DNA of 64,000 nucleotides, taken from assembly GCF_026810365.1 (NCBI RefSeq), contig NZ_CP113948.1, positions 2,939,001 through 3,003,000 on the forward strand. Direction: 5' to 3'. Shown here one piece after another: positions 18,844 to 29,378 of the stretch (position 1 is the stretch's first letter; each line of letters opens with the position of its first letter). Both the position numbers and the translations under genes were made by a program. Below the pieces are notes generated by a model. It was not told the origin of the DNA. It searched no databases and saw only the letters and a list, made by a program, of their open reading frames with translations. This stretch comes from Flavobacterium praedii (GTDB lineage: Bacteria; Bacteroidota; Bacteroidia; Flavobacteriales; Flavobacteriaceae).

Positions 18844-18951
18844 TTGATTTTTATAAATTTTACCTATTTATAAAAAACTATCTTTTTAAAAAAATTTGTA
18901 ATTAACTGCAGCATTTATCAAATAAATTCGACTTTACAATTTTTTAATATG

Positions 18952-18989
18952 AAAAAGGTTCTAAACAAATATATGTTTAGAACCTTTTT
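18952..18989. terminator. Bidirectional terminator between gntR and amylase
   Basis: A perfect 16-bp stem (arm 1 at 18952-18967, AAAAAGGTTCTAAACA; arm 2 at 18974-18989) with a 6-nt loop and A/T tails on both sides, between two convergent genes. Confidence 0.9.
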
Positions 18990-19036
18990 TATATTTAATA
19001 TCAAATTTAACTTTATTACAATTAGTAAAATTTGAC

Positions 19037-22000
19037 CTATTTTTTTATAAACTTTTGAGAATATTGCTCTTCATTTTCAAATTTTATCTTTATGATGTAA
19101 ACCCCCTCTTTTAAATTACTAACATCAATAGTGTTGTTAAAAGGGATACCTCTTTGTATTAAATTTCCTTGAATACCAATTATTTGATAATTCATAGTAG
19201 GCAAATGAGTCTCAATTTTAAGCAAATCACTTACTGGGTTTGGATAGATTTTTACTGTATTTTCCTTTGAGATTAAATCAGTAACTCCAAGTGTATCTGT
19301 CCAAGTATAAGAAAAACCATCTGTTACATTCAGCAATTCAGCAGTTTGATTATTAGCTCCAGTCATACCATTGCTAAAAACCACACTAACACTTGTTGCG
19401 CCAACTATAGTATATTTATAAAAACCATTTTCATAAGTAGTCATCGTTGCTCCAGGAAAAATACTGTTAGCAATACTTCCAGCAGGAATAGCATTCCAAT
19501 AATGAATTTTCGGAACAGATATCCAAGTAGTTGGTGGCTTGAAATAAACAGTAAGAGTATTCGGAGTTACAAAACGATAGACTTCTGTTTTTACAGCTGA
19601 ACTCGCATTAGAAGTGTTTTTTACAAAAGCTTTCAAAGTCGTATTTGCTGTTATTGCCAATGATTTGGTTCCAACGGAAGAACTCGATGCCGTAGTTGGT
19701 TCGGTTCCATCTGTAGTATAATAAATCGTAGAGGTATTGACATTGGCTGTCAAAACTACATTTACTGTGTTACCAGTTGTAAATGAACTTCCTGCTGGAG
19801 CAATAGTCAAATCTGGAGCTAGATTGAAACTATACACTTCTGTTTTTACAGCGGAACTCAAATTGGATGTGTTTTTTACAAAAGCCTTCAATGTCGTATT
19901 CGCTGTTATTGCTAATGATTTCGTTCCAACAGCAGAACTAGATGCTGTAGTTGGTTCAGTCCCATCTGTAGTGTAATAAATAGTAGAAGTATTGACATTG
20001 GCCGTCAAAACTACATTTACTGTGTTACCAGTTGTAAACGAACCTCCTGCTGGAGCAATTGTCAAATCTGGAGCTAGACTGAAACTATACACTTCTGTTT
20101 TTACAGCTGAACTTGCATTGGACGTATTTTTTACAAAAGCTTTCAAAGTCGTATTCGCTGTTATTGCTAATGATTTCGTACCAACGGAAGAACTCGATGC
20201 CGTAGTTGGTTCGGTTCCATCTGTAGTATAATAAATCGTAGAGGTATTGACATTGGCCGTCAAAACTACATTTACTGTGTTACCAGTTGTAAATGAACCT
20301 CCTGCTGGAGCAATAGTCAAATCTGGAGCTAGACTGAAACTATACACTTCTGTTTTTACAGCTGAACTCGCATTAGAAGTGTTTTTTACAAAAGCTTTTA
20401 AAGTCATATTCGCTGTTATTGCTAATGATTTCGTACCAACAGCAGAACTAGATGCTGTAGTTGGTTCAGTCCCATCTGTAGTGTAATAAATTGTTGATGT
20501 ATTGACATTGGCCGTCAAAACTACATTTACTGTGTTACCAGTTGTAAACGAACCTCCTGCTGGAGCAATAGTCAAATCTGGAGCTAGACTGAAACTATAC
20601 ACTTCTGTTTTTACAGCAGAACTCGCATTGGATGTGTTTTTTACAAAAGCCTTCAATGTCGTATTCGTTGTTATTGCCAATGATTTGGTTCCAACAGCAG
20701 AACTAGATGCTGTAGTTGGTTCAGTCCCATCTGTAGTGTAATAAATCGTAGAAGTATTGACATTGGCCGTCAAAACAACATTCACTGTATTTCCAGTTGT
20801 AAACGAACCTCCTGCTGGAGCAATTGTCAAATCTGGAGCTAGACTGAAACTATACACTTCTGTTTTTACTGCTGAACTTGCATTGGACGTATTTTTTACA
20901 AAAGTTTTCAAAGTCGTATTTGCTGTTATTGCTAATGATTTCGTACCAACAGCAGAACTAGATGCTGTAGTTGGCTCAGTTCCATCTGTAGTGTAATAAA
21001 TAGTAGAAGTATTGACATTGGCCGTCAAAACAACATTCACTGTATTTCCAGTTGTAAACGAACCTCCTGCTGGAGCAATTGTCAAATCTGGAGCAATAGG
21101 ACATCTTCCAACTGGTTCTGCAGTTAACCAACCTCCATCATAATACTTAATTCCAGCAGTTGCAGTTAGATTGGTCGTTTGTAACGTTCCATCATTAAAA
21201 ATCACACTGGAAGCACTTACTGTAGATGGAAAAGTAAAAGTATACCAATCGCCGCAATCGGGAGTCATAGCCACTCCAGGCCAAGTTACTGCCGTTGTTG
21301 TTCCTGTTGTTGCCCAATAATAAATTTTTACTGAAGAACTCCAAGTCGAAGGTTTTTTGAAATATACAGTAAATGGAGGAGCAGTACTAAAAGTATAAGT
21401 TTCTGTTTTTACAGCAGAACTAACATTTAAAGTATTTTTAACAAATGCTTTCACAATTGTATTTGAAGTAATTACCAAACTTTTTGAACCAACAGCCGAT
21501 GCTGATGCTGTAGTAGGTTCTGAACCGTCCGTTGTATAATAAATTGTAGAAGTGTTTAAATTGGCTGTCAAAACAGCATTTACAGTTGTTCCTATATTGT
21601 AAGTACCGCCTGCATCTACAATAGTTAAACTTGGCACATCTACCGCACTCAGTTTATCCCAAATTGCAAAACCTGTTCCGGACAATTTTAGAATCCATCC
21701 TGTGCCTGATGGCGACCAATTATCAGAACCTAATTTCATAGCAACTTTATCATCAATAATTGCGGCATACAAATTAGTAGTAGCGGCAACAATATTTAAA
21801 GCCGATGTACTACTTAATTGATTGTCTTTTCTTATTTTAATCATCGCATCAATTTCAGTTTTAATACCCCAATTGAAATAATGAGGCCACCAAACCATTG
21901 GAGTCCCAGGATGAGTTAATAAATATGCATAGCCTTTTAAAACTTGCCCTCCAGGAAACACCCAAAGATCTTGACCATATGGCGCTGGACCCGTATCATG

Positions 22001-22933
22001 ATTGTCTAGCATAGTTACGGCATTAGACGGCCAAACCCCAATTAAACCAGATGCTTTCCCATTACCATCTTTTAAATAACTCAAATTATTATCATTGAAT
22101 GCATTTTGAAGAGTACTTTTGGTCGCAAAATCAAAAGCAGCTGATGATGCAGTTGTTGTCCCAGCCTTAGTATAATCAATCCATTTTACAATTCGATCCC
22201 TGTTTCCTTCTAATATTTCTCCAACAGAAAAATAAGGGCTCGTAGCATCATTGTATTCTTTGATATATTTGCCATCGTAACCATGTACAAAATCATAGCG
22301 CCAACCGTCAAAACCAATATCTGTTTTCAACCAATTCATCCAAGTTTTGATTCCTTCACGAACTAGAGCATTGCTGTGATCTAAATCTCTAGCAGCAGAA
22401 AAAGATCCAGATTCTCCTGGCGATTTTAAACCAGCAGCAACAGGATCATAATCAGGTGCTCCAGTTCCTTTTTGTCCAGAAGCACTAATATTTGAGTTAT
22501 TACAAATTGACCATGTTTCAGTTGGTGTATTCCAAGAAGGTGTTGAAAAATCATACCAACCAAGGGTACCTCCTCTATGATTGATTACGATATCGGCAAT
22601 TACTTTGATGTTTTTCGAATGCAGGTCTGTTATCAAAGACACTAATTGTGCTTGTGTTCCTTGAGCATTATTCAAATCATACCATACGGTAGGAATATAT
22701 CCCATTCCTCCAGTTGATTTGCTAGGTGGTGGCAACCATATAGCGTCAAATCCAGCAGTTTGCAAAGCTGCAGAGTTACTTTTAATCACTTCATACCACT
22801 TAGTAGCAGAAACATCAGTGGTCCAGTGAAATCCTTGAATCATTACTTCTCTTCCTGTCGCTTTGGTTTGCGAAAAAACATAGGAACAAAAACAACCAAT
22901 TAGTATTATTGTTAATAGAAACTTATTCTTCAT
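19037..22933 (-). CDS. Secreted modular alpha-amylase (GH13) with tandem repeats and T9SS sorting domain
   Basis: Starch-degrading enzyme of 1298 residues. Signal peptide ends near residue 21 (YVFSQ). GH13 catalytic domain covers about 25-430: nucleophile D214 in GWRYDFVHG, acid/base E239 in SVGEI, transition-state stabiliser D313 in DNHD. Then come one diverged Ig-like repeat (about 435-515), a starch-binding CBM26-like domain (about 518-605), six almost identical 85-residue repeats (about 613-1122), a second CBM26-like domain (about 1125-1220) and a type A T9SS sorting domain (IYPNPVSDLLKIE to the end). The repeats resemble chitobiase C-terminal domains (YYTTDGTEPT). The gene is convergent with gntR and not obviously part of the galactan regulon. 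Confidence 0.93.
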   Translation of the reverse strand: MKNKFLLTIILIGCFCSYVFSQTKATGREVMIQGFHWTTDVSATKWYEVIKSNSAALQTAGFDAIWLPPPSKSTGGMGYIPTVWYDLNNAQGTQAQLVSLITDLHSKNIKVIADIVINHRGGTLGWYDFSTPSWNTPTETWSICNNSNISASGQKGTGAPDYDPVAAGLKSPGESGSFSAARDLDHSNALVREGIKTWMNWLKTDIGFDGWRYDFVHGYDGKYIKEYNDATSPYFSVGEILEGNRDRIVKWIDYTKAGTTTASSAAFDFATKSTLQNAFNDNNLSYLKDGNGKASGLIGVWPSNAVTMLDNHDTGPAPYGQDLWVFPGGQVLKGYAYLLTHPGTPMVWWPHYFNWGIKTEIDAMIKIRKDNQLSSTSALNIVAATTNLYAAIIDDKVAMKLGSDNWSPSGTGWILKLSGTGFAIWDKLSAVDVPSLTIVDAGGTYNIGTTVNAVLTANLNTSTIYYTTDGSEPTTASASAVGSKSLVITSNTIVKAFVKNTLNVSSAVKTETYTFSTAPPFTVYFKKPSTWSSSVKIYYWATTGTTTAVTWPGVAMTPDCGDWYTFTFPSTVSASSVIFNDGTLQTTNLTATAGIKYYDGGWLTAEPVGRCPIAPDLTIAPAGGSFTTGNTVNVVLTANVNTSTIYYTTDGTEPTTASSSAVGTKSLAITANTTLKTFVKNTSNASSAVKTEVYSFSLAPDLTIAPAGGSFTTGNTVNVVLTANVNTSTIYYTTDGTEPTTASSSAVGTKSLAITTNTTLKAFVKNTSNASSAVKTEVYSFSLAPDLTIAPAGGSFTTGNTVNVVLTANVNTSTIYYTTDGTEPTTASSSAVGTKSLAITANMTLKAFVKNTSNASSAVKTEVYSFSLAPDLTIAPAGGSFTTGNTVNVVLTANVNTSTIYYTTDGTEPTTASSSSVGTKSLAITANTTLKAFVKNTSNASSAVKTEVYSFSLAPDLTIAPAGGSFTTGNTVNVVLTANVNTSTIYYTTDGTEPTTASSSAVGTKSLAITANTTLKAFVKNTSNLSSAVKTEVYSFNLAPDLTIAPAGSSFTTGNTVNVVLTANVNTSTIYYTTDGTEPTTASSSSVGTKSLAITANTTLKAFVKNTSNASSAVKTEVYRFVTPNTLTVYFKPPTTWISVPKIHYWNAIPAGSIANSIFPGATMTTYENGFYKYTIVGATSVSVVFSNGMTGANNQTAELLNVTDGFSYTWTDTLGVTDLISKENTVKIYPNPVSDLLKIETHLPTMNYQIIGIQGNLIQRGIPFNNTIDVSNLKEGVYIIKIKFENEEQYSQKFIKK
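19565..21094. repeat. Six 255-bp tandem repeats in the amylase gene
   Basis: The six in-frame units have an exact 255-bp period and only a few substitutions per unit (for example T/A, L/A and S/A changes). They encode Ig-like spacers beginning APDLTIAPAGGSF. High DNA identity implies recent amplification or gene conversion, and copy number is likely to vary between strains or assemblies. Confidence 0.95.
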
Positions 22934-23058
22934 TTTGGTTTATATGGGTTATTTTAAATTAATAGTATAATTATTTAAGTAATTCATCAAAAAATTACAA
23001 ACCTTTATTATCATTGAATAACATCAAATTCATTCGCTGGGAGTGATTATTTTCTAAA

Positions 23059-26000
23059 TCAACGTATCAAAGAGAAATGTGATTTAAATAACTTAATTTC
23101 GGATTGTTCGGTATATTCTATGGTGAACCAATAATCTGTTGCTGGCATTTCCGCACCAATATAAAACCCATCCCAACCATCACTCGTTGGATAAATTTGT
23201 TTTAATAATTTACCATAACGATCAAAAATATAAATAACAGATGCAGGTTGTCCATCGAGTCCAACAACATTCCAAAAATCATTATGCCCATCTCCATTTG
23301 GAGAGAAAAATTTAGGATATCCTATTACAAAAAAACTTTGAGTTAAATTGGTACACCCATTTTCATCACCTACAGTAACAGAATGTGGACCAGGTTTCAA
23401 ATTTTCAAAAACATTTGACGATTGAAAAGATCCATTGTCCAGCTGGTATTCATATGCTGCATTACCACCAGTAACGGAAACTGTTACCATTGCATTATCA
23501 GAAAAAGCCAAAGTCTGAGTTGTTGACATAGCTAATCCTGGGAAAGAATCAGTCACTTTAACCGTTTCGGATGTAGCATCACAACCCGTTAAATTGTTTG
23601 TCGCTTGCACTTTGTAGTCCCCAGATTGTACAGCGTCATACGTATTAGAGTTCGCACCAATTATAGGTATTGCATTTAAATACCATACAAAATTATAGTT
23701 TGAAGCACTCAAGCCAGAATCTAGTGTATGTGTTTTAAATGCAATACCTGTTGCTTGTTCGACACATATTACACCTCCTACAAGAGAAGGTTTTGGTGAA
23801 GGATTTACGTTAACGATAATATCTAATGGTATTCCAATACATCCATTAAGACTTGGAGTAATTGTATAGGTAACATTTCCTTGTGAATTTCCAGTAGCTT
23901 CTAATATTTGATTTATAGTATTTCCAGTTCCAGCAATAGCTCCAGTAACACCAACTTGAAGAACTGTCCAATCAAAAGTAGTTCCTGAAATTGTAGGAGA
24001 TAAAACAACATTAGTATTGTATCCACTACAAATTGTTCCTGGGGGTGTCCCCAAAACTTCTGGTAACGGATTAACAGTAATCGTAACAACAATTGGCGTG
24101 CCAATACAACCATTAATTGATGGTGTTATGGTATAATCTACAGTACCTGGTACAAAACCCAAATTGGAAAGTGTTTGTGTAATGGTATTTCCCGAACCTA
24201 CAGTAGCACCTGTTACGCCTGTTGCATTTACAGTCCATGAAAAAGTAGTTCCGACAATGCCACTAGATAATTTGATATTAGTAGTTTCTCCTGAACACAC
24301 TATTTTCTTAGCAGTATTATCAACAACATTAGGCACAGGGCTTACATCTATAGTAATCATTTTTGGTAATCCTAAACAACTTCCAGCAATTGGCGTTACA
24401 TTATATACCACTTGTCCTACATTAGTTCCTGTAGTTGAAAGTGTCTGTGCAATTGTATTTCCTGTACTGGATGAAGCACCTGATACATTATTTTGCACGG
24501 CATTCCATGAAAAGGTGGACCCTGGAATTGTACTTGATAATGCTATCGAAGTTACATTACCAGAACAAAGGGATGTAATTCCTGTATAACTAGCAATTGG
24601 TAATGAATTTACGGTAATCGTTCCAAGCATAACTATAGCAGGATTACAACCTCCTGTTGTGGTTACTCTATAATTAAAAGTTCCCGGAAGCGTTGGTGTA
24701 CCGCTAATTGTAAAAATACCAGAAACAAAAGTACCAGTTATTCCAGCTGGTAATCCTGTTACAGTGGCACCAATAGCGCTACCCCCAACAGTATATACTA
24801 TTGGTGTTATCGAGTCATTTGAACAAATGGTTTGATTTGTTGTTGTTGAAGCCGATGACAGAATCATCGTTGACAGAGGATTAATTTTAATTGTACCTCC
24901 CAAAATAACAGTAGGTGAACATCCTCCTGTTGTAGTGACCTTGTAATTAAACAAACCAGATACAGTTGGAGTACCACTAATGGTAACTACACCACCAGCA
25001 AAACTACCTGTTACTCCTGCGGGTAAACCATTTATCACAGCTCCCGTTGCACTTCCCCCAACTGCATAGGTAATTGTATTTAATGTCGAATTCAAGCAAA
25101 AAACTTGATTAGTTGTAGAAGCTACCGTCGTCAAAGTAAGGGTTGATAACGGACTAACTGTTATCGTACCAAATAAACTTACTGCTGGTGTACAACCGCC
25201 AGTAGTTGCAACTGTATAATTAAATGTTCCTGCTACCGTTGGGATTCCACTTATAGTAAATACCCCAGAAGAAAAACTTCCTGTTACACCAGTAGGCAAT
25301 GCAGTGACACTGGCGCCAGTTGCACTACCGCCAACGGTATACGATATCGGAGTAATGGCAGTATTAATACAAAGAGACTGACTCGTTGTAGCTGGCAATG
25401 ATGACAAAATCATTGTTGGTAAAGGAGTAACAGTTACCGTACCCAATGCACTCGCACTGGAGCATGTTGTTGTTGGGTCTGTTATAATCACACTATAATT
25501 TCCAGCCACTGTGGTAGAAAAACTCGCAATATTTCCTTGAGCTGGTGCAGTAATGGGCACTGTCCATACATAATTATAGGTCCCGGAAGCTCCAGGAGTA
25601 GCGGTAACGATTGCGCTACTACCTGCACAAACTGTTGGATTATTAACCGTAACTGTAGGCAATGGATAAATAACTACTGTTTTGCTAGCAATAGCACTCG
25701 AACAATTTGCATCCGAGATTATGACATTATAGGGTCCTGCAACAGTGGTAGAAAAACTAGCTACATTTCCAGGAAGAGAAGCCCCAGAAGGAACTGACCA
25801 AGTATAATTATAGGTACCAACTATGCCTGGAATCGCTGTTACGGTTGCACTGTTTCCAAAACAGACTGGAAGGGTATTCACGGTAACTGTAGGCAAAGGA
25901 TTTATTGTTACTGCACCTGAAGCACTTGAACTGAAACAAGTTGTTAATGGGTTTGTAATTACTACACTATAATTTTCTGCAACTGTGGTAGAAAAACTAG

Positions 26001-29000
26001 CCACATTGCTTGGAGCAGAAACGGAACTTGTCCAAGCATAATTATAAGTACCTGAATCGCCTGGCGTGGCAATCACGGTTGCGCTTGTTCCAGCACAAAC
26101 CGCTGGACTATTTACCGTAACTGTTGGCAAAGGATTTACAGTGATATAAAAAACCATATCTGGCCCAGTACAATTTGGTGGTAAAGGATCAATAGCATTT
26201 ACTGTAATCTTAGCAATTTGGGCAGTGGTTACATTAGCCGTTGTAAAAGATGGGAGATTATTAGTACCACTCGCAGCTAATCCAATTGCAGTATTATCGT
26301 TTGTCCATTTAAATGAAGCCGTCGCCAATGGACTTGTAAAAGTTTGAATAGGAATTATAGCATTAGCACATTTTTTGATATCAACAATTTGATTGGTTGT
26401 TGGAGTATTACAAGCCGAAGCAGCACAAGTAAAAGGCCCAACAAAAATAGAACACGGACTTCCGATTGGTTTCACACTGATCGTAATGCTTTCACTTGGT
26501 AACAATCCAGTAACATTCAAACTATTTGCTGTTGTATTCCCAGTAATTGCAGCACCACCTGATGATTTTGTATAGGTATAATCATAACTTGTTGCTCCAA
26601 CTACTGCAGTCCAATCAAAAGTCACACTAGTGTTAGTTTGTGTACCACACGAAAAAGTCAAAGGAGGATTTACAGTCGCAACTATTGGTACTCTTGTAGC
26701 AGTAGTACACCCATTAAGAGTAGCATCTACATAATAAGTAGTCGTTGTACTTAAACTTGTAGGAGTATTGATTGAATTGCCCGTTCCAAAGGAAGCGCCC
26801 GTAGTAGCGGTATACCAATTGATGGTTGAACCAGCTGTTGCGGTAGCCGTCATAGTAACCACTCCAGCGCCACAACTTGAACCTCCAGGTGTCGTCAAAA
26901 TAGTTGGAATTGGATTTACAATCGCAGTAACCATTGCACGTGGAGTCGAAGTACAACCATTTAAAGTAGCATCTATATAATAATTGGTTGATGTACTAAT
27001 ACTTGTGGGTGTATTTACAGTATTTCCAGTAGTAAATGCAGCTCCTGTTGTTGCTGTATACCAATTAATGGTCGATCCTGCAGTAGCAGTAGCTGACATA
27101 CTTACAATTCCAGAACCGCATAAATTACCTCCTGGAGTAGTGAGTATACTAGGGACAGGATTTATGGTAATAGTAGCTGTTGAAGAACCTGCCAATTGAC
27201 AAATAGCAGCATTGGCAGCCACTGCATAGGTCACTGTGTAGGCCCCAACTGCCGAAGTTGCTAAATCGATTGCGCCTGTAGTAGCATTTATCACTAATCC
27301 TGCTGTTGAACTAAAGGTCCCACCCGTAACAAAACCAGATGCCAATGTAGGTAAAGGATTAGTCCCATTTTTACAAACTGGTGTAGGATATGAAAATCCG
27401 ATAACTGGTGCAGATCCACCAATTGATACGATCGTTGAAGTAGACAACGAACATGTTTTTGAGGATGTGGTACTAAAAGAAATATCATCTATGGCAAAAT
27501 CATTTCCACCAGATGAAATATTAGAATCTATAATTTTTATAGTAGCCAAGGTCGCTGCACTTGAGTTCCAAGTCCCAGTAATATTCGTCCAATTACAAGT
27601 TGTTGTTGCTGGTGTTCCTGCAATTACATTGTTTGTAGCCGAAATTGGTGATATAGTAACAGGGCTTCCATTAATAAGTACATCAAAAGTAGCCTTACTT
27701 CCATCACCTATATTTTGAACCCAAAACGAAAAAGTATAACTTTTTGAGGTTTCAACAGGTACCGTTTGTGACCAAATTACGCTATTGGCAATAGTTGCAC
27801 CATCAGCTACTAACATATTTCCTGAACCCGTTGTTTTGTCTCCACAAGTGGTAAATTTATTATACCATGTAGAAGGATTTGATACGATACCATAAGCAAA
27901 TTGCGTTCCACTTGTATTGGTCAAAGAATACCCATAATCCGAATAAAAGCCTGATGTTCCATTTTCAAAACCAGGATTTCCGATTAAATTCCCAACAGAA
28001 GGAGGAACAGTGGTCGAATTTACTGTATAGGTAGTAGGAGTAGTAGGAGTTACAACAATACTATTTCCTGTACCCACTATGGCTCCCCCTGGTGAAGCCG
28101 ACCAAGAATAGGTCGCGCCACCATTGGCTGCAGTCAAAGTAACCGTTGCTCCAGACAACAAACATCCAGTAGGCGATGCATTTAAAGTAATATCAGATGG
28201 AGCTATCAATATTGCAGGAGTTGAAACCGAAGAAGCTGGAGAATTGGAATCAGTTACTGCTACAGAATAAGTACCTCCTGCTAAATTTTGAAAAATCCCA
28301 GTAGAATTGGTCGCCGATACTGCTCCAGATAATGTAAAAGTAAATGGCCCAACACCTCCATTGGGATAAGCAACAATTACCCCATCATTACCAGTTGGAC
28401 AAGAAGGATTGGTTAGCGAAGTCGATATCGTTAATGGCGGTGGTGGAGCGTATAATGAAATATCATCAATAGCAAAATCATTCCCATTAGGTGTCGCACT
28501 AGGTAATGACAATTCTATTCTTACCCATTTTGCTCCAGTGCCCGAAGGTGTAAATTCATACACTACCTTTTGCCAAGTTGCACTATTTACAGTAGCACTT
28601 CCCGATTTCAAAACAGGAGTACAAATACATTGATCTAAAGCGCTAAATACTATAACCGGATTTGGAAATGCACTATTACTGGTTCCATTTTTATTAATAT
28701 TAACTACCCAATAGGAAAAGGTATAGGTAACTCCTCCTTCTAATTTTATGTTTGGATTTTGCTGCCAAAATATTTTAGAGTTAGTTGAACTTAACGCATC
28801 AATAACCATCATTTTGGCTCCTGAATGTGGCGGTATAGCATTAAAACTAGAAGTATTCATTGGACCTGAATCCGCAATTAGGGCATAATTACCATTTGAA
28901 CTACTTCCACTTATACTAGCAGTAATATCAATATATGCATTGTCTGTCTGAAAACCTCCTATTCCCTCAAAACTAGGATTGTTTGATGAAAGCAGATTCT

Positions 29001-29097
29001 GAGCATTTGAAAAAGTAAATGTTATAAAACATAAAAAAACAAGTAGTAGTAATCTCTTTTTTGGGGCAAAAAGGGATTGCAAAGTAAAATTTTGCAT
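23059..29097 (-). CDS. Giant T9SS type B surface protein with jelly-roll, SprB-like and Ig-like repeats
   Basis: Secreted multidomain protein of 2012 residues. Signal peptide ends near residue 33 (FSNAQ). Two carbohydrate-binding-like jelly-roll domains (about 34-220 and 370-545, both ending FAIDDIS) surround a SprB-type repeat (about 225-295, CPTGNDGVIVAYPNGG). Ig-like CHU_C-associated domains (INWYTATTGA type) follow, then PKD-like repeats (CAGTSATVIATPG), three He_PIG-like repeats (GLPAGVTGSF, SGTPT) and further Ig-like repeats. The last 85 residues (FFSPNGDGHNDFW, YIFDRYGKLLKQI, GWDGFYIGAEMPATDYWF) form a gliding-motility-associated type B sorting domain. No enzymatic motif is seen; adhesion or glycan binding is inferred. 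Close to the PorP/OmpA pair. Confidence 0.88.
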   Translation of the reverse strand: MQNFTLQSLFAPKKRLLLLVFLCFITFTFSNAQNLLSSNNPSFEGIGGFQTDNAYIDITASISGSSSNGNYALIADSGPMNTSSFNAIPPHSGAKMMVIDALSSTNSKIFWQQNPNIKLEGGVTYTFSYWVVNINKNGTSNSAFPNPVIVFSALDQCICTPVLKSGSATVNSATWQKVVYEFTPSGTGAKWVRIELSLPSATPNGNDFAIDDISLYAPPPPLTISTSLTNPSCPTGNDGVIVAYPNGGVGPFTFTLSGAVSATNSTGIFQNLAGGTYSVAVTDSNSPASSVSTPAILIAPSDITLNASPTGCLLSGATVTLTAANGGATYSWSASPGGAIVGTGNSIVVTPTTPTTYTVNSTTVPPSVGNLIGNPGFENGTSGFYSDYGYSLTNTSGTQFAYGIVSNPSTWYNKFTTCGDKTTGSGNMLVADGATIANSVIWSQTVPVETSKSYTFSFWVQNIGDGSKATFDVLINGSPVTISPISATNNVIAGTPATTTCNWTNITGTWNSSAATLATIKIIDSNISSGGNDFAIDDISFSTTSSKTCSLSTSTIVSIGGSAPVIGFSYPTPVCKNGTNPLPTLASGFVTGGTFSSTAGLVINATTGAIDLATSAVGAYTVTYAVAANAAICQLAGSSTATITINPVPSILTTPGGNLCGSGIVSMSATATAGSTINWYTATTGAAFTTGNTVNTPTSISTSTNYYIDATLNGCTSTPRAMVTAIVNPIPTILTTPGGSSCGAGVVTMTATATAGSTINWYTATTGASFGTGNSINTPTSLSTTTTYYVDATLNGCTTATRVPIVATVNPPLTFSCGTQTNTSVTFDWTAVVGATSYDYTYTKSSGGAAITGNTTANSLNVTGLLPSESITISVKPIGSPCSIFVGPFTCAASACNTPTTNQIVDIKKCANAIIPIQTFTSPLATASFKWTNDNTAIGLAASGTNNLPSFTTANVTTAQIAKITVNAIDPLPPNCTGPDMVFYITVNPLPTVTVNSPAVCAGTSATVIATPGDSGTYNYAWTSSVSAPSNVASFSTTVAENYSVVITNPLTTCFSSSASGAVTINPLPTVTVNTLPVCFGNSATVTAIPGIVGTYNYTWSVPSGASLPGNVASFSTTVAGPYNVIISDANCSSAIASKTVVIYPLPTVTVNNPTVCAGSSAIVTATPGASGTYNYVWTVPITAPAQGNIASFSTTVAGNYSVIITDPTTTCSSASALGTVTVTPLPTMILSSLPATTSQSLCINTAITPISYTVGGSATGASVTALPTGVTGSFSSGVFTISGIPTVAGTFNYTVATTGGCTPAVSLFGTITVSPLSTLTLTTVASTTNQVFCLNSTLNTITYAVGGSATGAVINGLPAGVTGSFAGGVVTISGTPTVSGLFNYKVTTTGGCSPTVILGGTIKINPLSTMILSSASTTTNQTICSNDSITPIVYTVGGSAIGATVTGLPAGITGTFVSGIFTISGTPTLPGTFNYRVTTTGGCNPAIVMLGTITVNSLPIASYTGITSLCSGNVTSIALSSTIPGSTFSWNAVQNNVSGASSSTGNTIAQTLSTTGTNVGQVVYNVTPIAGSCLGLPKMITIDVSPVPNVVDNTAKKIVCSGETTNIKLSSGIVGTTFSWTVNATGVTGATVGSGNTITQTLSNLGFVPGTVDYTITPSINGCIGTPIVVTITVNPLPEVLGTPPGTICSGYNTNVVLSPTISGTTFDWTVLQVGVTGAIAGTGNTINQILEATGNSQGNVTYTITPSLNGCIGIPLDIIVNVNPSPKPSLVGGVICVEQATGIAFKTHTLDSGLSASNYNFVWYLNAIPIIGANSNTYDAVQSGDYKVQATNNLTGCDATSETVKVTDSFPGLAMSTTQTLAFSDNAMVTVSVTGGNAAYEYQLDNGSFQSSNVFENLKPGPHSVTVGDENGCTNLTQSFFVIGYPKFFSPNGDGHNDFWNVVGLDGQPASVIYIFDRYGKLLKQIYPTSDGWDGFYIGAEMPATDYWFTIEYTEQSEIKLFKSHFSLIR

Positions 29098-29378
29098 AAG
29101 TATAGGTTATAAATAGTTTGGTTTGGCGAATTGAAAATATCAATCCTATTTTGATATGTGTTTTTTTTAAACGATCTTTTTATCAATCATCTAAAAAAAT
29201 ATTAAAAAAATTGCACATACAGCATTTTATTTCAAATGTTAAATTTATGTAAATATTAACACATACAACTAGGTCAAAATTCTATTTCTTTACGAAAACG
29301 TGATAGTGTTGAAAAGTTTAAACAAACTCACTAATTGCGAAAGTTTTGTGATATTTAAAATTTCAAAAATTAGCCGAT

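Noticed and set aside
19737..20996. Five plus-strand 79-codon open frames spaced exactly 255 bp apart, antisense to the amylase repeats
   Set aside because: They are mirror frames produced by the 255-bp tandem repeats; the minus-strand frame encodes a coherent amylase with known domains.
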